Counted from the stretch's first letter, positions 42,901 through 53,045 are shown. The stretch is 64,000 bases of DNA from Caballeronia sp. SBC1 (GCF_011493005.1 NZ_CP049157.1:1302001-1366000), one strand, 5' to 3'. The notes: a model not told the origin generated them from the sequence alone. A program made the numbers and translations.

Positions 42901-43013
42901 TCGAGGCTCTTTAAAACACGGGAAGCGGGAGCAAAGCGGGAGGGTTATTCAGAATCCGCTGAAAACGTGGCCCGAGCTAAACTTGCGGTTTCCGCACACG
43001 GCATCGTAAAGCC

Positions 43014-43835
43014 ATGACCGCCTCCCGTTTCAGCAATTCCGCGCGCTATTGGCGCTCGCCGCTCGTGCCCGGCGCGGAGATGCTCACGGCTGAGTATTAC
43101 GATCATTCCTTTACACCCCACTGGCACGACGCCTACACCGTTCCCGTCATTGAAGCGGGTGCGGAACAGTATGACTACCGCGGATCGAACTTCGTGGCTG
43201 AGGCGGGCTCGGTGCCGGTCATCAATCCGGGCGAACTGCATACCGGCGCGCGGGCGGTGGATCTGGGCTGGCGGTATCGCGTGTTTTATCTGCCGGTCGA
43301 TTTCGTGCAGTCCGTCGCTAACGAAGTGGCCGGCTGCGCCCAGCCAATGCCATGGTTCTCCGCCGATGTCATCCGCGACGCCGATCTCGCACAACGCGTG
43401 CAGATTGCGCACCAAGCCATGGAAGCCAACCTGGACCCGCTCGGGGCGGAGCATGCGTTGCTCGACGCGGTATCCACGCTGCTTGCACGTCATGCCGGAC
43501 AGCGGCCGCCAGTACAGCGCATGCGTCAGGACACGGTACGCGTGAACACGATGAAAGCCCGCCTGACCGATGACCTGACTGAGCCGTTATCGCTCGCCGA
43601 ACTGGCGCAGACGGTGGGACTCTCGACCTTCCACGCCGCGCGCCTGTTCACGCGCGAGACCGGGCTCGCCCCTCACGCGTGGCGTAATCAGATGCGTGTC
43701 AGTCGCGCGCTCGATGCCTTGCGTGCAGGTGTCCCGGTGACGGACGTGGCGGCGGCGAGCGGGTTTACCGACCAAAGCCATTTCACGCGGCACTTCAAAA
43801 AGACTTTCGGCGTGTCGCCCGGACGCTGGCGTTAG
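43014..43835 (+). CDS. AraC-family regulator with cupin-type sensor
   Basis: 273 residues. The N-terminal AraC-binding (cupin) domain has HSFTPHWHDAYTVPVIEAGAEQYDYRG; the C-terminal pair of helix-turn-helices reads LSLAELAQTVGLSTFHAARLFTRETGLAPHAWR and PVTDVAAASGFTDQSHFTRHFKKTFGVSPGRWR. It precedes azlCD on the same strand with 103 bases between, an arrangement often seen, and probably activates them in response to an amino acid or analogue. Confidence 0.93.
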   Translation: MTASRFSNSARYWRSPLVPGAEMLTAEYYDHSFTPHWHDAYTVPVIEAGAEQYDYRGSNFVAEAGSVPVINPGELHTGARAVDLGWRYRVFYLPVDFVQSVANEVAGCAQPMPWFSADVIRDADLAQRVQIAHQAMEANLDPLGAEHALLDAVSTLLARHAGQRPPVQRMRQDTVRVNTMKARLTDDLTEPLSLAELAQTVGLSTFHAARLFTRETGLAPHAWRNQMRVSRALDALRAGVPVTDVAAASGFTDQSHFTRHFKKTFGVSPGRWR

Positions 43836-43938
43836 CGCGTCACACCGCGCAACACACCTCGTCGATATAACCGGACCGCAAGAACGTACAAGCGCATGAA
43901 CGCGGCGCGTTTTATCCTCGCTATCAACGGAGGAGACA

Positions 43939-44736
43939 TTGAACTCAACGCATCAAGGCCATCAGACCCATCAGCCGGGTAACCTCGCCGAATTCGGCGC
44001 AGGCGCACGCGACACCATCCCCATGATGATCGGCGCCGCGCCATTTGGCGTGATCTTCGGCACGCTCGCCGCCACCGGTCCGCTGCATGCGTGGTCGGTG
44101 CAACTCATGTCGCTTGCCGTGTTTGCCGGCTCCGCGCAGTTCATCGCACTCGGGTTGATTGCCGGTCACGCGAGTTTTGCGGTGATCTGGGCAACCACGT
44201 TTATCGTCAACCTGCGCCACGTCCTGTACTCCGCAACGCTTGCGCCCTACGTTGCGCACTTGCCCGCACGCTGGCGCTGGACGCTCGGCGCGTTCATGAC
44301 GGACGAAGTCTTTGCCGTCTCGTACGCGCATTATCAGCGTCGGGCACCGGGCGAAACCGGGCCGTATTACTTCCTTGGCTCGGGCGTTTCCATGTATGTG
44401 AACTGGCAGATATGGACCGTCGCCGGACTGCTGTTCGGTTCGGCATTTCCAGGTCTCCAGTCGAAGGGACTCGACTTCGCGATGGTCGCCACGTTCATTG
44501 CGATTATCGTGCCGCAGCTTGTTGCGTTGCGTTTTGTGGCGGCGGCGCTGGCCGCTGGCGTGTTGTCGTTTGCGTGGAATGACTGGCCTTACAAGCTTGG
44601 CCTGCTAGCGGCGGTCGTGGTGGGGGTGGCGGTGGGCATGCTGTTGTCGATGCGTGCAAAAGGCTCGACAGACTCCACCCAACGCCCGGCACGACGTCCC
44701 ACGCAACGTCCTGCCGAAATGGAGCGCGCCAAATGA
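43939..44736 (+). CDS. azlC: Branched-chain amino acid exporter, large subunit AzlC
   Basis: 265 residues from TTG 43939, which has GGAGGAG at 43929-43935; this fixes the start. AzlC motifs GARDTIPMMIGAAPFGVIFGTLA, FAGSAQFIALGLI, TTFIVNLRHVLYSATLAPY and FMTDEVFAVS are present, and the protein has about six hydrophobic segments. With AzlD it forms a BrnFE-type exporter of branched-chain amino acids or related compounds. The last 25 residues are a basic, low-complexity tail. The stop overlaps azlD by four bases. Confidence 0.93.
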   Translation: MNSTHQGHQTHQPGNLAEFGAGARDTIPMMIGAAPFGVIFGTLAATGPLHAWSVQLMSLAVFAGSAQFIALGLIAGHASFAVIWATTFIVNLRHVLYSATLAPYVAHLPARWRWTLGAFMTDEVFAVSYAHYQRRAPGETGPYYFLGSGVSMYVNWQIWTVAGLLFGSAFPGLQSKGLDFAMVATFIAIIVPQLVALRFVAAALAAGVLSFAWNDWPYKLGLLAAVVVGVAVGMLLSMRAKGSTDSTQRPARRPTQRPAEMERAK

Positions 44737-45050
44737 AATACGCTGTCCTGATCCTTGGCATGGCGGTGATTACCTATGGCATCCGCTCTGCGGTTTTCGT
44801 GTTCGGTGAGCGCCTGAGCTTTCCGCCCATTGTGCGCATGGCGCTTAATTTCGTGCCGGTGACGGTGTTGACGGCCATCATTGTGCCGATGACGTTTGCA
44901 CCGCACGGTGGTGCCGCCGAGCTTACCTGGCGTAATTCGCAATTGATCGCGGCGGCGGTGGCCGTTGTTGTGTGCGCGGTTACGCGCAAGCCCCTGCTGA
45001 CCATTGCGGTCTCGCTTGCGGTGTTCTTTGTCTGGCAAATGATTGTTTAG
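44733..45050 (+). CDS. azlD: Branched-chain amino acid exporter, small subunit AzlD
   Basis: 105 residues with four hydrophobic segments and the family features GMAVITYGIRSAVFVFGERL, ALNFVPVTVLTAIIVP and a C-terminal KPLLTIAVSLAVFFVW. It starts within the azlC stop (ATGA overlap) and is the partner needed for export activity. Confidence 0.93.
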   Translation: MKYAVLILGMAVITYGIRSAVFVFGERLSFPPIVRMALNFVPVTVLTAIIVPMTFAPHGGAAELTWRNSQLIAAAVAVVVCAVTRKPLLTIAVSLAVFFVWQMIV

Positions 45051-45211
45051 ATTTTCGCTCGTGCCGCAGCGGGCAGGGCGGAGTCATTTAAACCAATCCG
45101 AAAGAATGACGCATGGGGATCGCGGCCGCGAAGGGGCCGTTTGGAAAACGCGCTCGGATCGGTGGTAAAGCCTGCGAGCCGCATGAGCAGGACGCAGGCG
45201 TTGGCCGGAAT

Positions 45212-45235
45212 CAGGCTGACCCGTGAATCAGCCTG
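45212..45235. terminator. Hairpin between convergent azlD and DHA2 exporter genes
   Basis: CAGGCTGA (45212-45219) and TCAGCCTG (45228-45235) form an 8-bp stem with an 8-base loop, placed between the two convergent gene ends. No U-run on either side, so termination is only likely. Confidence 0.4.
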
Positions 45236-45246
45236 GCATTGCGTGC

Positions 45247-46740
45247 TTAGTCTTCGATTGGCGATAACGCCTCAAGCGGCATCTTCTTCTCGTGCCCCAA
45301 CGTGATCGTGGGGACGAAGAGGAGAAACCCGACGACGAAAATGGCGATTACAAAAATCGACAGGAACGTCAAGTGAAGTGACTGATGCAGTACCTGACGG
45401 ATTGCGTCACTGCTGCCGAGATTGGTCACCTGATTCTGAAGCAAGGCCCTCAGTTGATCCGATGTAACCGCTGCCGCGCCATTCGAATGACTAAGACCGA
45501 AGTTGAGCACGGCGCCGAACAAGGTCGCGCCAATCGTGCTGCCCAGATTACGCGAGAACAGATTCGATGCAGTCGCACTGCCGCGCTGTGCAATATCGAC
45601 TATCTCCTGGATTAGCACGAGCGAACTGACGCTCGATGTTCCCATGCCGAAGCCCATGATGAGCGAACCGAACGCCGCGATCAGCGGTGAGCTTTCCGGT
45701 GACAACACGATCAGAAACACCGCGCCCACCGGGATAAACGCGCTGCCGCCAATCAGGATGCGCCGCAGCCCGATGCGATGAAACGACTTCGCCGCCAGCG
45801 TCGCGCCGACGGGCCACCCGACCATCATCATGGTCAATGCAAGGCCAGCGATCACTGGCGAACGATGCAGCACGCCCTGCACGTACATTGGCAGGAAGGT
45901 GGTTGCGCCCATCAAGATCATGCCGGACAAGACGGTCGATCCATTACACGCGGCGATCGGCCGGCGGCTCCATAGCGCAAACGAGATCATGGGTTCAGCT
46001 GCCCGTTTCTCCTGCATCAGGAAGAACAGCAGGCACACGATAAAGAAGCCGCCCGCGATCAATGCCTTCGTGATGTCGTCATTGCCTGCATACGTCAGCG
46101 ACATCATCAGGGCGGCAATCGACACCATGAAAAGCGCCGCTCCCGCAAAGTCGATGGACGGACGCGCATGCCGCTCGGATTCCTTCAAGAACGCGATGAA
46201 ACCGGCCGCCGACGCGAGGCCGATCGGCACGTTCATCCAGAAGATCCAGGCCCACGAAAAGTCGTGGATGATGAACCCGCCGACCATTGGCCCGACCACT
46301 GCCGAGATGGCCCAGACACTCGCCAGATAACCCTGCACCTTGCCGCGTTCGCGCGCGGGGTAGAGGTCGGCGACAATCGTCAGCGTGACCGGCTGGATCG
46401 CACCCGCGCCGACTCCCTGGATCAGCCGGAACACGATCATGGCCGGCATGGACCAGGCAAAGCCGGCGAGTATCGAACCAATCAGAAAGATCGCGATACC
46501 CGCCAGAACGACGGGCTTGCGGCCATACAGGTCCGCGAGCTTGCCGAAGATGACCGTCATGGCGGTCTGCGTCAGCAGGAAGGACGAGAAGACCCAGCTA
46601 TAGAGATGCAAGTCGCCAAGCTGCGAGACGATCTGCGGCATGGCGGTAGAAACGATGGTGGCTTCGATGGCGACCATTGCCATTGAAGCCATGACCGCTG
46701 CAATGACAAGAGGACGCGACGATTGCGGGCTGCGGGACAT
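45247..46740 (-). CDS. DHA2-type (EmrB/QacA, 14-helix) MFS drug exporter
   Basis: 497 residues from ATG 46740; a TTG at 46770 is also in frame and neither has a good ribosome site. Motifs of 14-helix drug exporters are visible: AIEATIVSTAMPQIVSQLGDLHLYSWVFSSFLLT in helix 1 and loop, GKLADLYGRKPVVL in loop 2-3, GVGAGAIQPV and SVWAISAVVGPMVGGFI (motif C). It may export drugs or toxic metabolites. No regulator or membrane-fusion partner is adjacent, which fits stand-alone exporters of the QacA kind. Confidence 0.92.
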   Translation of the reverse strand: MSRSPQSSRPLVIAAVMASMAMVAIEATIVSTAMPQIVSQLGDLHLYSWVFSSFLLTQTAMTVIFGKLADLYGRKPVVLAGIAIFLIGSILAGFAWSMPAMIVFRLIQGVGAGAIQPVTLTIVADLYPARERGKVQGYLASVWAISAVVGPMVGGFIIHDFSWAWIFWMNVPIGLASAAGFIAFLKESERHARPSIDFAGAALFMVSIAALMMSLTYAGNDDITKALIAGGFFIVCLLFFLMQEKRAAEPMISFALWSRRPIAACNGSTVLSGMILMGATTFLPMYVQGVLHRSPVIAGLALTMMMVGWPVGATLAAKSFHRIGLRRILIGGSAFIPVGAVFLIVLSPESSPLIAAFGSLIMGFGMGTSSVSSLVLIQEIVDIAQRGSATASNLFSRNLGSTIGATLFGAVLNFGLSHSNGAAAVTSDQLRALLQNQVTNLGSSDAIRQVLHQSLHLTFLSIFVIAIFVVGFLLFVPTITLGHEKKMPLEALSPIED

Positions 46741-47089
46741 GGAGATTGGAGTAATGAGGGGCGCGGACAAAGTCGCAGGAGCTTGGGCGCTGCGACGCGT
46801 GATACGGCCGCAGCGGCGCGACCGTTAAAGAGTATGCACCTTGATGGAAATGTTCGCTGAAGCCAAGTCAGGCTTGAACCTGCTTTAACGGCTTAGATTG
46901 GCTGCATTGGCGGCGGCTGATGCGTCTCCGTTAGCGAGGCGAAATTGTCAAATCACTATATAAAGCCTCGTCAGCCATGCACTTTTGTTCCTTCGGCATG
47001 TTGTGACACACTTGAACACCCGACGCGAACGCTTTCATTTCATCCGTTCATTCGCGTAAGGCATTATCTTTCTTAATCGAGGACCGCCC
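46741..47089 (+). other. Divergent promoter region
   Basis: 349 bases between the DHA2 exporter and the RidA gene, which diverge. An AT-rich stretch with TATATAAA at about 46958 is a possible promoter. Several short dyads (for example GAGGC/GCCTC around 46938-46970) are present. No gene is supported. Confidence 0.45.
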
Positions 47090-47581
47090 ATGACCTCCGC
47101 GCCCGTTCCAGCCAACCCGGATTCGCCCGCCATGCGCCTCGAGGCGCTCGGACTCGTCTTGCCGAAAGTGCCTGTGCCTCGCGGCGCGTTCAAGCCTTTC
47201 TCACGATCGGGCGCGCTGATTTTCCTGGCGGGACAGATTTGCGAATGGGAAGGCGGGGTTCGATACGCCGGTCCCGTTGGCACCGAGCAGGATCTTGAAG
47301 CGGGGCAACGGGCCGCGCAAATTTGCGGACTCAACCTGCTTGCAGCACTTCATCTCGCACTCGATGGCGACCTCGACCGCGTGGTCAGTTGTCATCGGAT
47401 GGGCGGGTTTGTGTATTGCACGCCGGGTTATCCTGACGTGCCGAAAGTGATCAACGGAGCCTCCGATCTCATGTTCGCGGTGTTCGGCGAACGGGGGCGG
47501 CACGCTCGGACCGCGGTTGGCGTGGCTACGCTTCCAGCGGGGGCGTCGGTGGAGGTGGATGCGATCTTTGAAGTCCGTTGA
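47090..47581 (+). CDS. RidA/YjgF-family protein
   Basis: 163 residues, of the longer RidA group that starts with a LxxLGLVLPKVPVPRGAFKPF segment. The core has SGALIFLAGQIC and a C-terminal GVATLPAGASVEVDAIFEV. RidA proteins hydrolyse reactive enamine/imine intermediates; the usual active-site arginine of RidA (before the P-x-x-V-E-I end) is not obvious here, so activity is uncertain. It is followed 59 bases later by an amidohydrolase gene and then an acetyltransferase gene, probably one operon. Confidence 0.88.
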   Translation: MTSAPVPANPDSPAMRLEALGLVLPKVPVPRGAFKPFSRSGALIFLAGQICEWEGGVRYAGPVGTEQDLEAGQRAAQICGLNLLAALHLALDGDLDRVVSCHRMGGFVYCTPGYPDVPKVINGASDLMFAVFGERGRHARTAVGVATLPAGASVEVDAIFEVR

Positions 47582-47640
47582 TTGCGTCATCTGTTTCTTA
47601 TCATGCAACCCATATTCGCATCTCGATGTAAGGAGTTCCA

Positions 47641-48831
47641 GTGCACAGTAGCTTGTTGATCACGAATGTCCGTTTGCCGGACGGTACCCCTGTGGATATT
47701 GCTGTCAGCGACGGACGGATAGAAGAAATCGGTCCGAACCTGCAGCGCGGTGCTGACGTCGTGCGCGAAAACGGCGAGGGTGCGCTGGTCCTGCCCGGGT
47801 TCGTTGAAGGCCATACGCATCTCGACAAGACGAACTGGGGCCTGCCGTGGTATCGCAACGAAGTGGGTCCGAGGCTTATCGACAGGATCGAGAACGAACG
47901 ATCGTGGCGCGCGAGCACGGGACACGACGCGGGTGCGCAATCGCTTGCACTTGCGCGCGCTTTTCTCGCAGCGGGAACGACGCGGCTTAGAACGCATGTG
48001 GATATAGACACGGACGCCGGGCTCAGGCATTTGCATGGCGTGCTGGCGACGCGCGAAACGCTGGCCGATGTCATGGAGATACAGGTCGTGGCGTTTCCGC
48101 AGTCCGGCATGCTGCGCCGTCCAGGGACCGACGCGCTGCTAAGCGACGCGCTGAAGGCCGGCGCCGACGTGCTCGGCGCGCTGGACCCTGCGCTCATCGA
48201 CCAGGACCCGGTCGCCTCGCTGGACACCACGTTCGAGATCGCAAACCGCCATCAGCAGCCTATTGATATCCATCTTCACGAACCCGGCGAAGTAGGCGCG
48301 TTCACGTTTAACCTGCTGCTTGACCGCGTCAAGGCGTTGGGCATGCAGGGGCGTGTTGTCGTCAGTCACGCGTTTTGTTTGGGGCAGTTGCCGGATCGCG
48401 AGCGCGATGCGTTGTTAGCGAGGATCGCGGATCTCGACGTTGCGCTGTTGACTACGGCGCCGCCATCCGTGGCCGTGCCTTCAATGCGCGCTTGTATCGA
48501 GGCGGGCGTGACGCTGTTTGCGGGTAACGACGGAATACGCGATACATGGACGCCTTTCGGCAAGCCTGACATGCTCGAGCGGGCGATGTTCGTCGGTATG
48601 CGCTACGGCCTCCGGCGAGATGAAGACCTCGCGCTTGCGTTTGACTGCGTCAGTACATTGGGCGCGTGGGCATGTGGGTTCAAGGACTATGGGCTGCACG
48701 AAGGCGCCCAGGCTGATCTTGTTCTCGTAGACGCTGAGACAGTGGCTCAAGCAGTTGTTTCGCGACCGGTCCGCAAGCTCGTGGTTGCACGCGGCAGGAT
48801 TGTTGCGCGCGATGGAGTTGCATCAATATGA
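47641..48831 (+). CDS. Amidohydrolase, cytosine-deaminase-like
   Basis: 396 residues from GTG 47641, with TAAGGAG ahead. Metal-site motifs in order: PGFVEGHTHLDKT (HxH near residue 60), HLHEPGEVGAF near 220, VSHAFCLG near 240 and AGNDGIRDTWTPFG with the catalytic Asp near 297. This pattern is that of the cytosine deaminase/atrazine-hydrolase-like group (COG0402) that deaminates or hydrolyses N-heterocycles. With RidA in front, catabolism of a nitrogen heterocycle that yields an imine is possible; that is inference. Its stop overlaps the next gene by four bases. Confidence 0.9.
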   Translation: MHSSLLITNVRLPDGTPVDIAVSDGRIEEIGPNLQRGADVVRENGEGALVLPGFVEGHTHLDKTNWGLPWYRNEVGPRLIDRIENERSWRASTGHDAGAQSLALARAFLAAGTTRLRTHVDIDTDAGLRHLHGVLATRETLADVMEIQVVAFPQSGMLRRPGTDALLSDALKAGADVLGALDPALIDQDPVASLDTTFEIANRHQQPIDIHLHEPGEVGAFTFNLLLDRVKALGMQGRVVVSHAFCLGQLPDRERDALLARIADLDVALLTTAPPSVAVPSMRACIEAGVTLFAGNDGIRDTWTPFGKPDMLERAMFVGMRYGLRRDEDLALAFDCVSTLGAWACGFKDYGLHEGAQADLVLVDAETVAQAVVSRPVRKLVVARGRIVARDGVASI

Positions 48832-49343
48832 AACTGATCGCCGAGCGTCTTTATCTCAGGGATCTGGAGCCGTCAGATATTGACGCAGTGCACGAGTATG
48901 CAAGCTCTATTGAGGTCGTGTTGCATCAGGAGTGGGGCCCCAACACGATCGAGCAGACGAGGGAATATGTAGCAGGCTGTGTGCGGGGGAATTCGTTGCC
49001 CGACAGAACAACTCTGGAACTGGCAGCAGTACTTAACGATGGCAGTCTGATAGGCAGCTACCGGGCAAGTCTGTCGGAAGATGGTACGGAGGCAGAGATC
49101 GGCTATTCACTCAATCCTCGCTATTGGAACAAGGGCTACGCGACCGAAGCGGCGAAGCGGTTGGTCGACTACCTGGTGAGCGAGCTGCAAGTGCGGGAAA
49201 TCTTCGCGACTAGCCGCCCGGAGAATCTCGCGTCCATTCATGTCCTGGAGAAACTCGGGATGCGGCAGGTGGATCTTTATCGCAAGAACGTGCTGATCAG
49301 GGGAGAGTGGCGCGACACGCTGGTATTTTCCGTGAAAGTTTGA
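48828..49343 (+). CDS. GNAT-family N-acetyltransferase (RimJ/RimL type)
   Basis: 171 residues. AERLYLRDLEPSDIDAVHEYA opens the protein and EIGYSLNPRYWNKGYATEAAKRLVDYL is the acetyl-CoA loop, with TSRPENLASIHVLEKLGMRQV after it. It overlaps the amidohydrolase stop by four bases (ATGA), so it is the third gene of the RidA operon. Substrate unknown. Confidence 0.9.
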   Translation: MKLIAERLYLRDLEPSDIDAVHEYASSIEVVLHQEWGPNTIEQTREYVAGCVRGNSLPDRTTLELAAVLNDGSLIGSYRASLSEDGTEAEIGYSLNPRYWNKGYATEAAKRLVDYLVSELQVREIFATSRPENLASIHVLEKLGMRQVDLYRKNVLIRGEWRDTLVFSVKV

Positions 49344-49534
49344 TGAATGTTATGTGGTAGACCGCTAACGCAATGTGAGTTGCTTGCCGCGGCGCTCTGC
49401 GATATTCCCCCCTCGCGTTGACACCCTTCGGTGTTTTCCTTACTTCAGAATTCCCTCAGACGGCCGATATGCACACAACGGCGAGCGAACGCTATGCGCC
49501 GGGTTATGAACTATGCCTTGCATCGGAGAGTAGA

Positions 49535-51088
49535 TTGGACCGTCTCAGTTTGAACACCAAATTATGGCTGGCGCTGCTCATTACCTGGCTTGGCCTCCTG
49601 TTCCTCGGCGGATGGGCTGCGTGGCAGTCGCGCGAAACCATGACCGCGGATCGCAAGATCGGCGTTGAAAACGTGGTCGAGTCGGCTTACGGCGTTGTTG
49701 CAGATTACGCCGCTCAGGTGGACAGCCATCAACTGACGCTGGAGCAGGCCCAGCAGCAGGCCAAGGCGAAGCTTGCCGCCATGCGCTATCCGGGCAACGG
49801 TTACATGATCATTACGACCGCGCACCCGGTGGTCATCATGCATCCGGTGCTTGCCGATCTACGCATGAAGGACGTGAGCGACTACAAGGATACGGACGGC
49901 AAGCTTTTGTTTGTCGAGATGGTCAAGGTAGCCCAGGCCAATGGACAGGGTTTCGTGCCGTACATGGCACGCATGCCGGGCAAATCAGAACACGTCCCCA
50001 AGATCAGCTTCGTCAAGCGGTTTGCGCCGTGGGACTGGTACCTGATCTCGGGCGTGTACGTGAACGATATCAACGACGCGTTCAAGGTCAGCCTGTTGCA
50101 ATACCTGATCGTGATCCTGTTGATTGGCGGCATGAGTTCCGCGGCGCTGGTGTTGATCATCCGTAATGTGAAGCACAGTCTGGGCGGCGAACCTGAGTAT
50201 GCCGCCACTGTCGCCGAGGGCATCGCGAACGGTGACCTGTCGCATGAAGTCGTGCTGAGCGCAGCGGATACGGGCAGCATGTTGTCCGCGATGCAACGCA
50301 TGCAGCAACGCCTCGCCGATACCGTCAGGAGCATTCGCGGCGGTACTGAAACCATTACCGTCGCCGCCCAGCAGATCGCGGCGGGCAATCACGATCTCTC
50401 TGCACGTACCGAGCAGCAGGCGTCGTCGATCAGCGAAACCGCGGCGAGCATGGAACAGCTCACCGCGACCGTGAAACAGAACGCTGAGAACGCGCATCAG
50501 GCGAACAAGATGGCGGCGAACGCATCGCTGATCGCAAGCGAAGGCGGGACGGCGGTGCAGCAGGTTGTCGTGACGATGCAAAGCATTGCAGCCAGCTCCA
50601 CGCGCGTGGTCGACATCATCTCCGTGATCGAAGGTATCGCTTTCCAGACGAATATTCTCGCGCTCAACGCGGCGGTTGAGGCAGCGCGTGCAGGCGAGGA
50701 AGGGCGTGGTTTTGCTGTAGTGGCGGGCGAAGTGCGTAATCTGGCACGCCGCAGCGCGGACGCGGCCAAGGAGATCAAGAGCCTGATCGAAGAGTCCACC
50801 GGCAAGGTCGATGACGGCAAGGCGCTGGTGGAACGTGCCGGTACGACCATGCACTCGCTGGTTCAGGCTGTGCAGCGTGTCACGGATATCATCGGCGAGA
50901 TTTCAGTGGCGTCTGAAGAGCAGAGCCGCGGCATTGAGCAAGTGAATATTGCCATTGCTCAAATGGACGAAACGACTCAGCAAAATGCAGCGATGGTCGA
51001 ACAAGCGACGGCTGCCGCTCAGTCGATGCAAGAGCAGGCCCAGATGCTTCGCGACACCGTCAACGTGTTCCGGTTGGCGAGCGTGTGA
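49535..51088 (+). CDS. Methyl-accepting chemotaxis protein with single Cache sensor
   Basis: 517 residues from TTG 49535, with CGGAGAG just before it; this start puts the first membrane helix at residues 10-30. Frames reach back to 49418, but the extra residues are polar and unlike the family. A periplasmic sCache_2 domain (about 35-185, [24 protein letters not shown]) is followed by a second helix (about 190-210), HAMP and the signalling domain with the hairpin tip [36 protein letters not shown]. No NWETF tail. The ligand may be a small organic acid, as for other sCache_2 receptors. Confidence 0.92.
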   Translation: MDRLSLNTKLWLALLITWLGLLFLGGWAAWQSRETMTADRKIGVENVVESAYGVVADYAAQVDSHQLTLEQAQQQAKAKLAAMRYPGNGYMIITTAHPVVIMHPVLADLRMKDVSDYKDTDGKLLFVEMVKVAQANGQGFVPYMARMPGKSEHVPKISFVKRFAPWDWYLISGVYVNDINDAFKVSLLQYLIVILLIGGMSSAALVLIIRNVKHSLGGEPEYAATVAEGIANGDLSHEVVLSAADTGSMLSAMQRMQQRLADTVRSIRGGTETITVAAQQIAAGNHDLSARTEQQASSISETAASMEQLTATVKQNAENAHQANKMAANASLIASEGGTAVQQVVVTMQSIAASSTRVVDIISVIEGIAFQTNILALNAAVEAARAGEEGRGFAVVAGEVRNLARRSADAAKEIKSLIEESTGKVDDGKALVERAGTTMHSLVQAVQRVTDIIGEISVASEEQSRGIEQVNIAIAQMDETTQQNAAMVEQATAAAQSMQEQAQMLRDTVNVFRLASV

Positions 51089-51138
51089 AAGCCTGCGCAC
51101 GCTTTGCAAGCGGATCTCTTTGACGCAGGCATCGATTG

Positions 51139-51267
51139 TCAGACGTTCGCCTGCTCGACGGCGAGTGACGTGTCGCTCGTCTCCTCCGGCTTCACGGTGC
51201 TGGACGGCATGCGGCCGAGAAAGCCAAAGATGGCCAACGCCGCCGCTACCGTGATGGCAATGAGCAC
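51139..51267 (-). CDS. Possible small membrane protein, perhaps cut at its 5' end
   Basis: A 42-residue frame from a GTG at 51267: a hydrophobic helix ([17 protein letters not shown]) and a polar tail ending LAVEQANV. No ribosome site is seen. Its first codon lies exactly where similarity to GlmS begins on the other strand (51268), so it may be a gene that lost its 5' end at the same junction. The frame stays open upstream into the glmS copy. Low confidence. Confidence 0.35.
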   Translation of the reverse strand: MLIAITVAAALAIFGFLGRMPSSTVKPEETSDTSLAVEQANV

Positions 51268-51972
51268 GTGCCGACGAGCGCAATAGCTCGTGAATGTGCG
51301 CTGACCTTCTTTACGCGGGCGGGGATAGAGATTGGCGTGGCATCGACAAAGGCCTTTACTACGCAACTTGTCGCGTTGTTCTTGCTTGCGTTGACGCTGG
51401 CTCAAGCCCGCCAGCGGTTATCCGAACACGATGAGCAAACCCATCTTCGCGCGCTTCGCCATCTTCCGGACGCGATGACCAAAGTGCTTGCGCTGGAGCC
51501 GCAGATTATTGATTGGGCGGAGCAGCTTACGCGCAGGCAGAATATTTTGTTTCTTGGGCGCGGTATGCATTATCCGGTCGCGCTGGAAGGTGCTCTCAAG
51601 ATGAAGGAGATCTCGTATATCCATGCCGAAGCGTACCCCGCCGGTGAATTGAAACATGGTCCCCTTGCGCTGGTCAGCGACGAGATGCCGGTTGTTGCGG
51701 TCGCGCCTAATGACCGGTTGCTGGAAAAGCTCAAGTCGAATATGCATGAGGTGAGTGCGCGCAGCGGCAAGCTATTTGTATTCGCCGATGCCGACTGCGG
51801 CATTTCGCCAAGCCCGGGGATTGAGGTGATATGTCTTACGGAGTACTACGGTATTTTATCGCCTATCCTGCATACCATCCCCATGCAACTGCTTGCGTTT
51901 CACGCGGCGCTCGCGCGGGGGACGGATATTGATAAGACGCGGAATCCGGCTAAGTCGGTGACGGTGGAGTGA
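51268..51972 (+). pseudogene. glmS: 5'-truncated glmS copy (C-terminal SIS isomerase part only)
   Basis: An uninterrupted frame of about 235 residues matching only the last 40 percent of glucosamine-6-phosphate synthase (normally about 605-610). Visible: [72 protein letters not shown] and the C-terminal PAKSVTVE. The whole glutaminase domain with its N-terminal Cys and the first SIS domain are missing, and similarity stops abruptly near 51268. It cannot make glucosamine-6-phosphate alone. No mobile element is visible at the break. Confidence 0.88.
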
Positions 51973-53045
51973 GGGGGCAACGACTTCACATGAATCGTTG
52001 CTAACATGAATTAGTCTCGCTTACGCTGACCCGGAAGTTTTTTGCCGGGGTGTCGATACCCGTAGAGCGAAGCCTTGCGGGACTTCCGCGTAAGCGGAAA
52101 TGACCGGCACAGGGCGCCGCGCCGTTTGCCGAGCCGATTGTTTGCAACCTCCGTCGAAGCCGCGTTGGCGCGGATCAAGGCGCATGGAGCTAAAGCCCGC
52201 CTTCTTCAATCTCCCATGCCCTGAGTTCGCATAACCACAGTGGCGTTTATCTTCGTTCCAAATTGCTGGAGCGCACAAATCGGTCTACCCGCGCGTTCTT
52301 AAATGTTATGAGCATTGCCGTACTTTGAGCGGGCGGTTGCGGTTGACACAATGCCATGTTCCATAACCGCAGCGCCTGTATCGCGACACTTGGCTTTCAT
52401 CTCTGCTGCAATTTATCGCTTGTCGATCCTTCTGAATCGGCGCGGAAGTTCGTCCCTAGGGTCGTCCGTAACCCCGTCGTTTCGAACACCTCGTCATCAC
52501 GATTTCCCAATCATCCACGAATCTGTTTATTTACAATAGATAAACACCGAACGGGATCGTGCGCGTTTTTCTGATGCTCATAGTTGAGAAAACAGACAAT
52601 TTCCGACCCGGAGGGCTCAGGTGTACTGGAAATAGAGCACTCAAACCGCCTCATATGACGTAAGGAAATGCGGTGTAGGCGAAGCTGAGGGAGCCATCGG
52701 ACAGTTGCGTCTGATCGCAGACGCCCGTTCGCAAAAACTCCCACCAATCAAATGGCATTGTCCGGTCGCCCGATAACTGAGGGTGTCATCTATTTGTCGT
52801 AGTTTCATGTTCAGCAGCGGCTGACTTTTACGACGCGGTGTCATTTTAGTTAGGCGTTTATAGACGTGTATGAGCCGACAGTAGAGGTAATTAATATTAT
52901 TAGTATTACATATTGACGGACCAAATCATCAGTTTCATGGGCGCCGTTTTCAATCCCAGTCAGTCGTCTTGGACACGTTGGTCCGTCACACCGACGCTTG
53001 CGTCCGATCCCCGGACACTCAATGTGTCAAATCCTGGAGAATGTA
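51973..53045 (+). other. About 1.07 kb without recognisable genes
   Basis: Between the glmS remnant and the phasin gene. Several short frames of 60-85 codons exist on both strands (for example 52021-52278 and 52641-52844, minus) but none has a ribosome site or a family I know. Composition is mixed and the right end (52880-52915) is strongly AT-rich, fitting the phasin promoter. Together with the truncated glmS it looks like a site of past rearrangement, with decayed sequence. Confidence 0.5.

Noticed and set aside
51268..51972. Functional glucosamine-6-phosphate synthase
   Set aside because: Glutaminase domain and the first SIS domain are missing.
51268..53045. Integrated Tn7-like element at glmS
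   Set aside because: No tns genes, end repeats or cargo are visible; only the partial glmS supports the idea.
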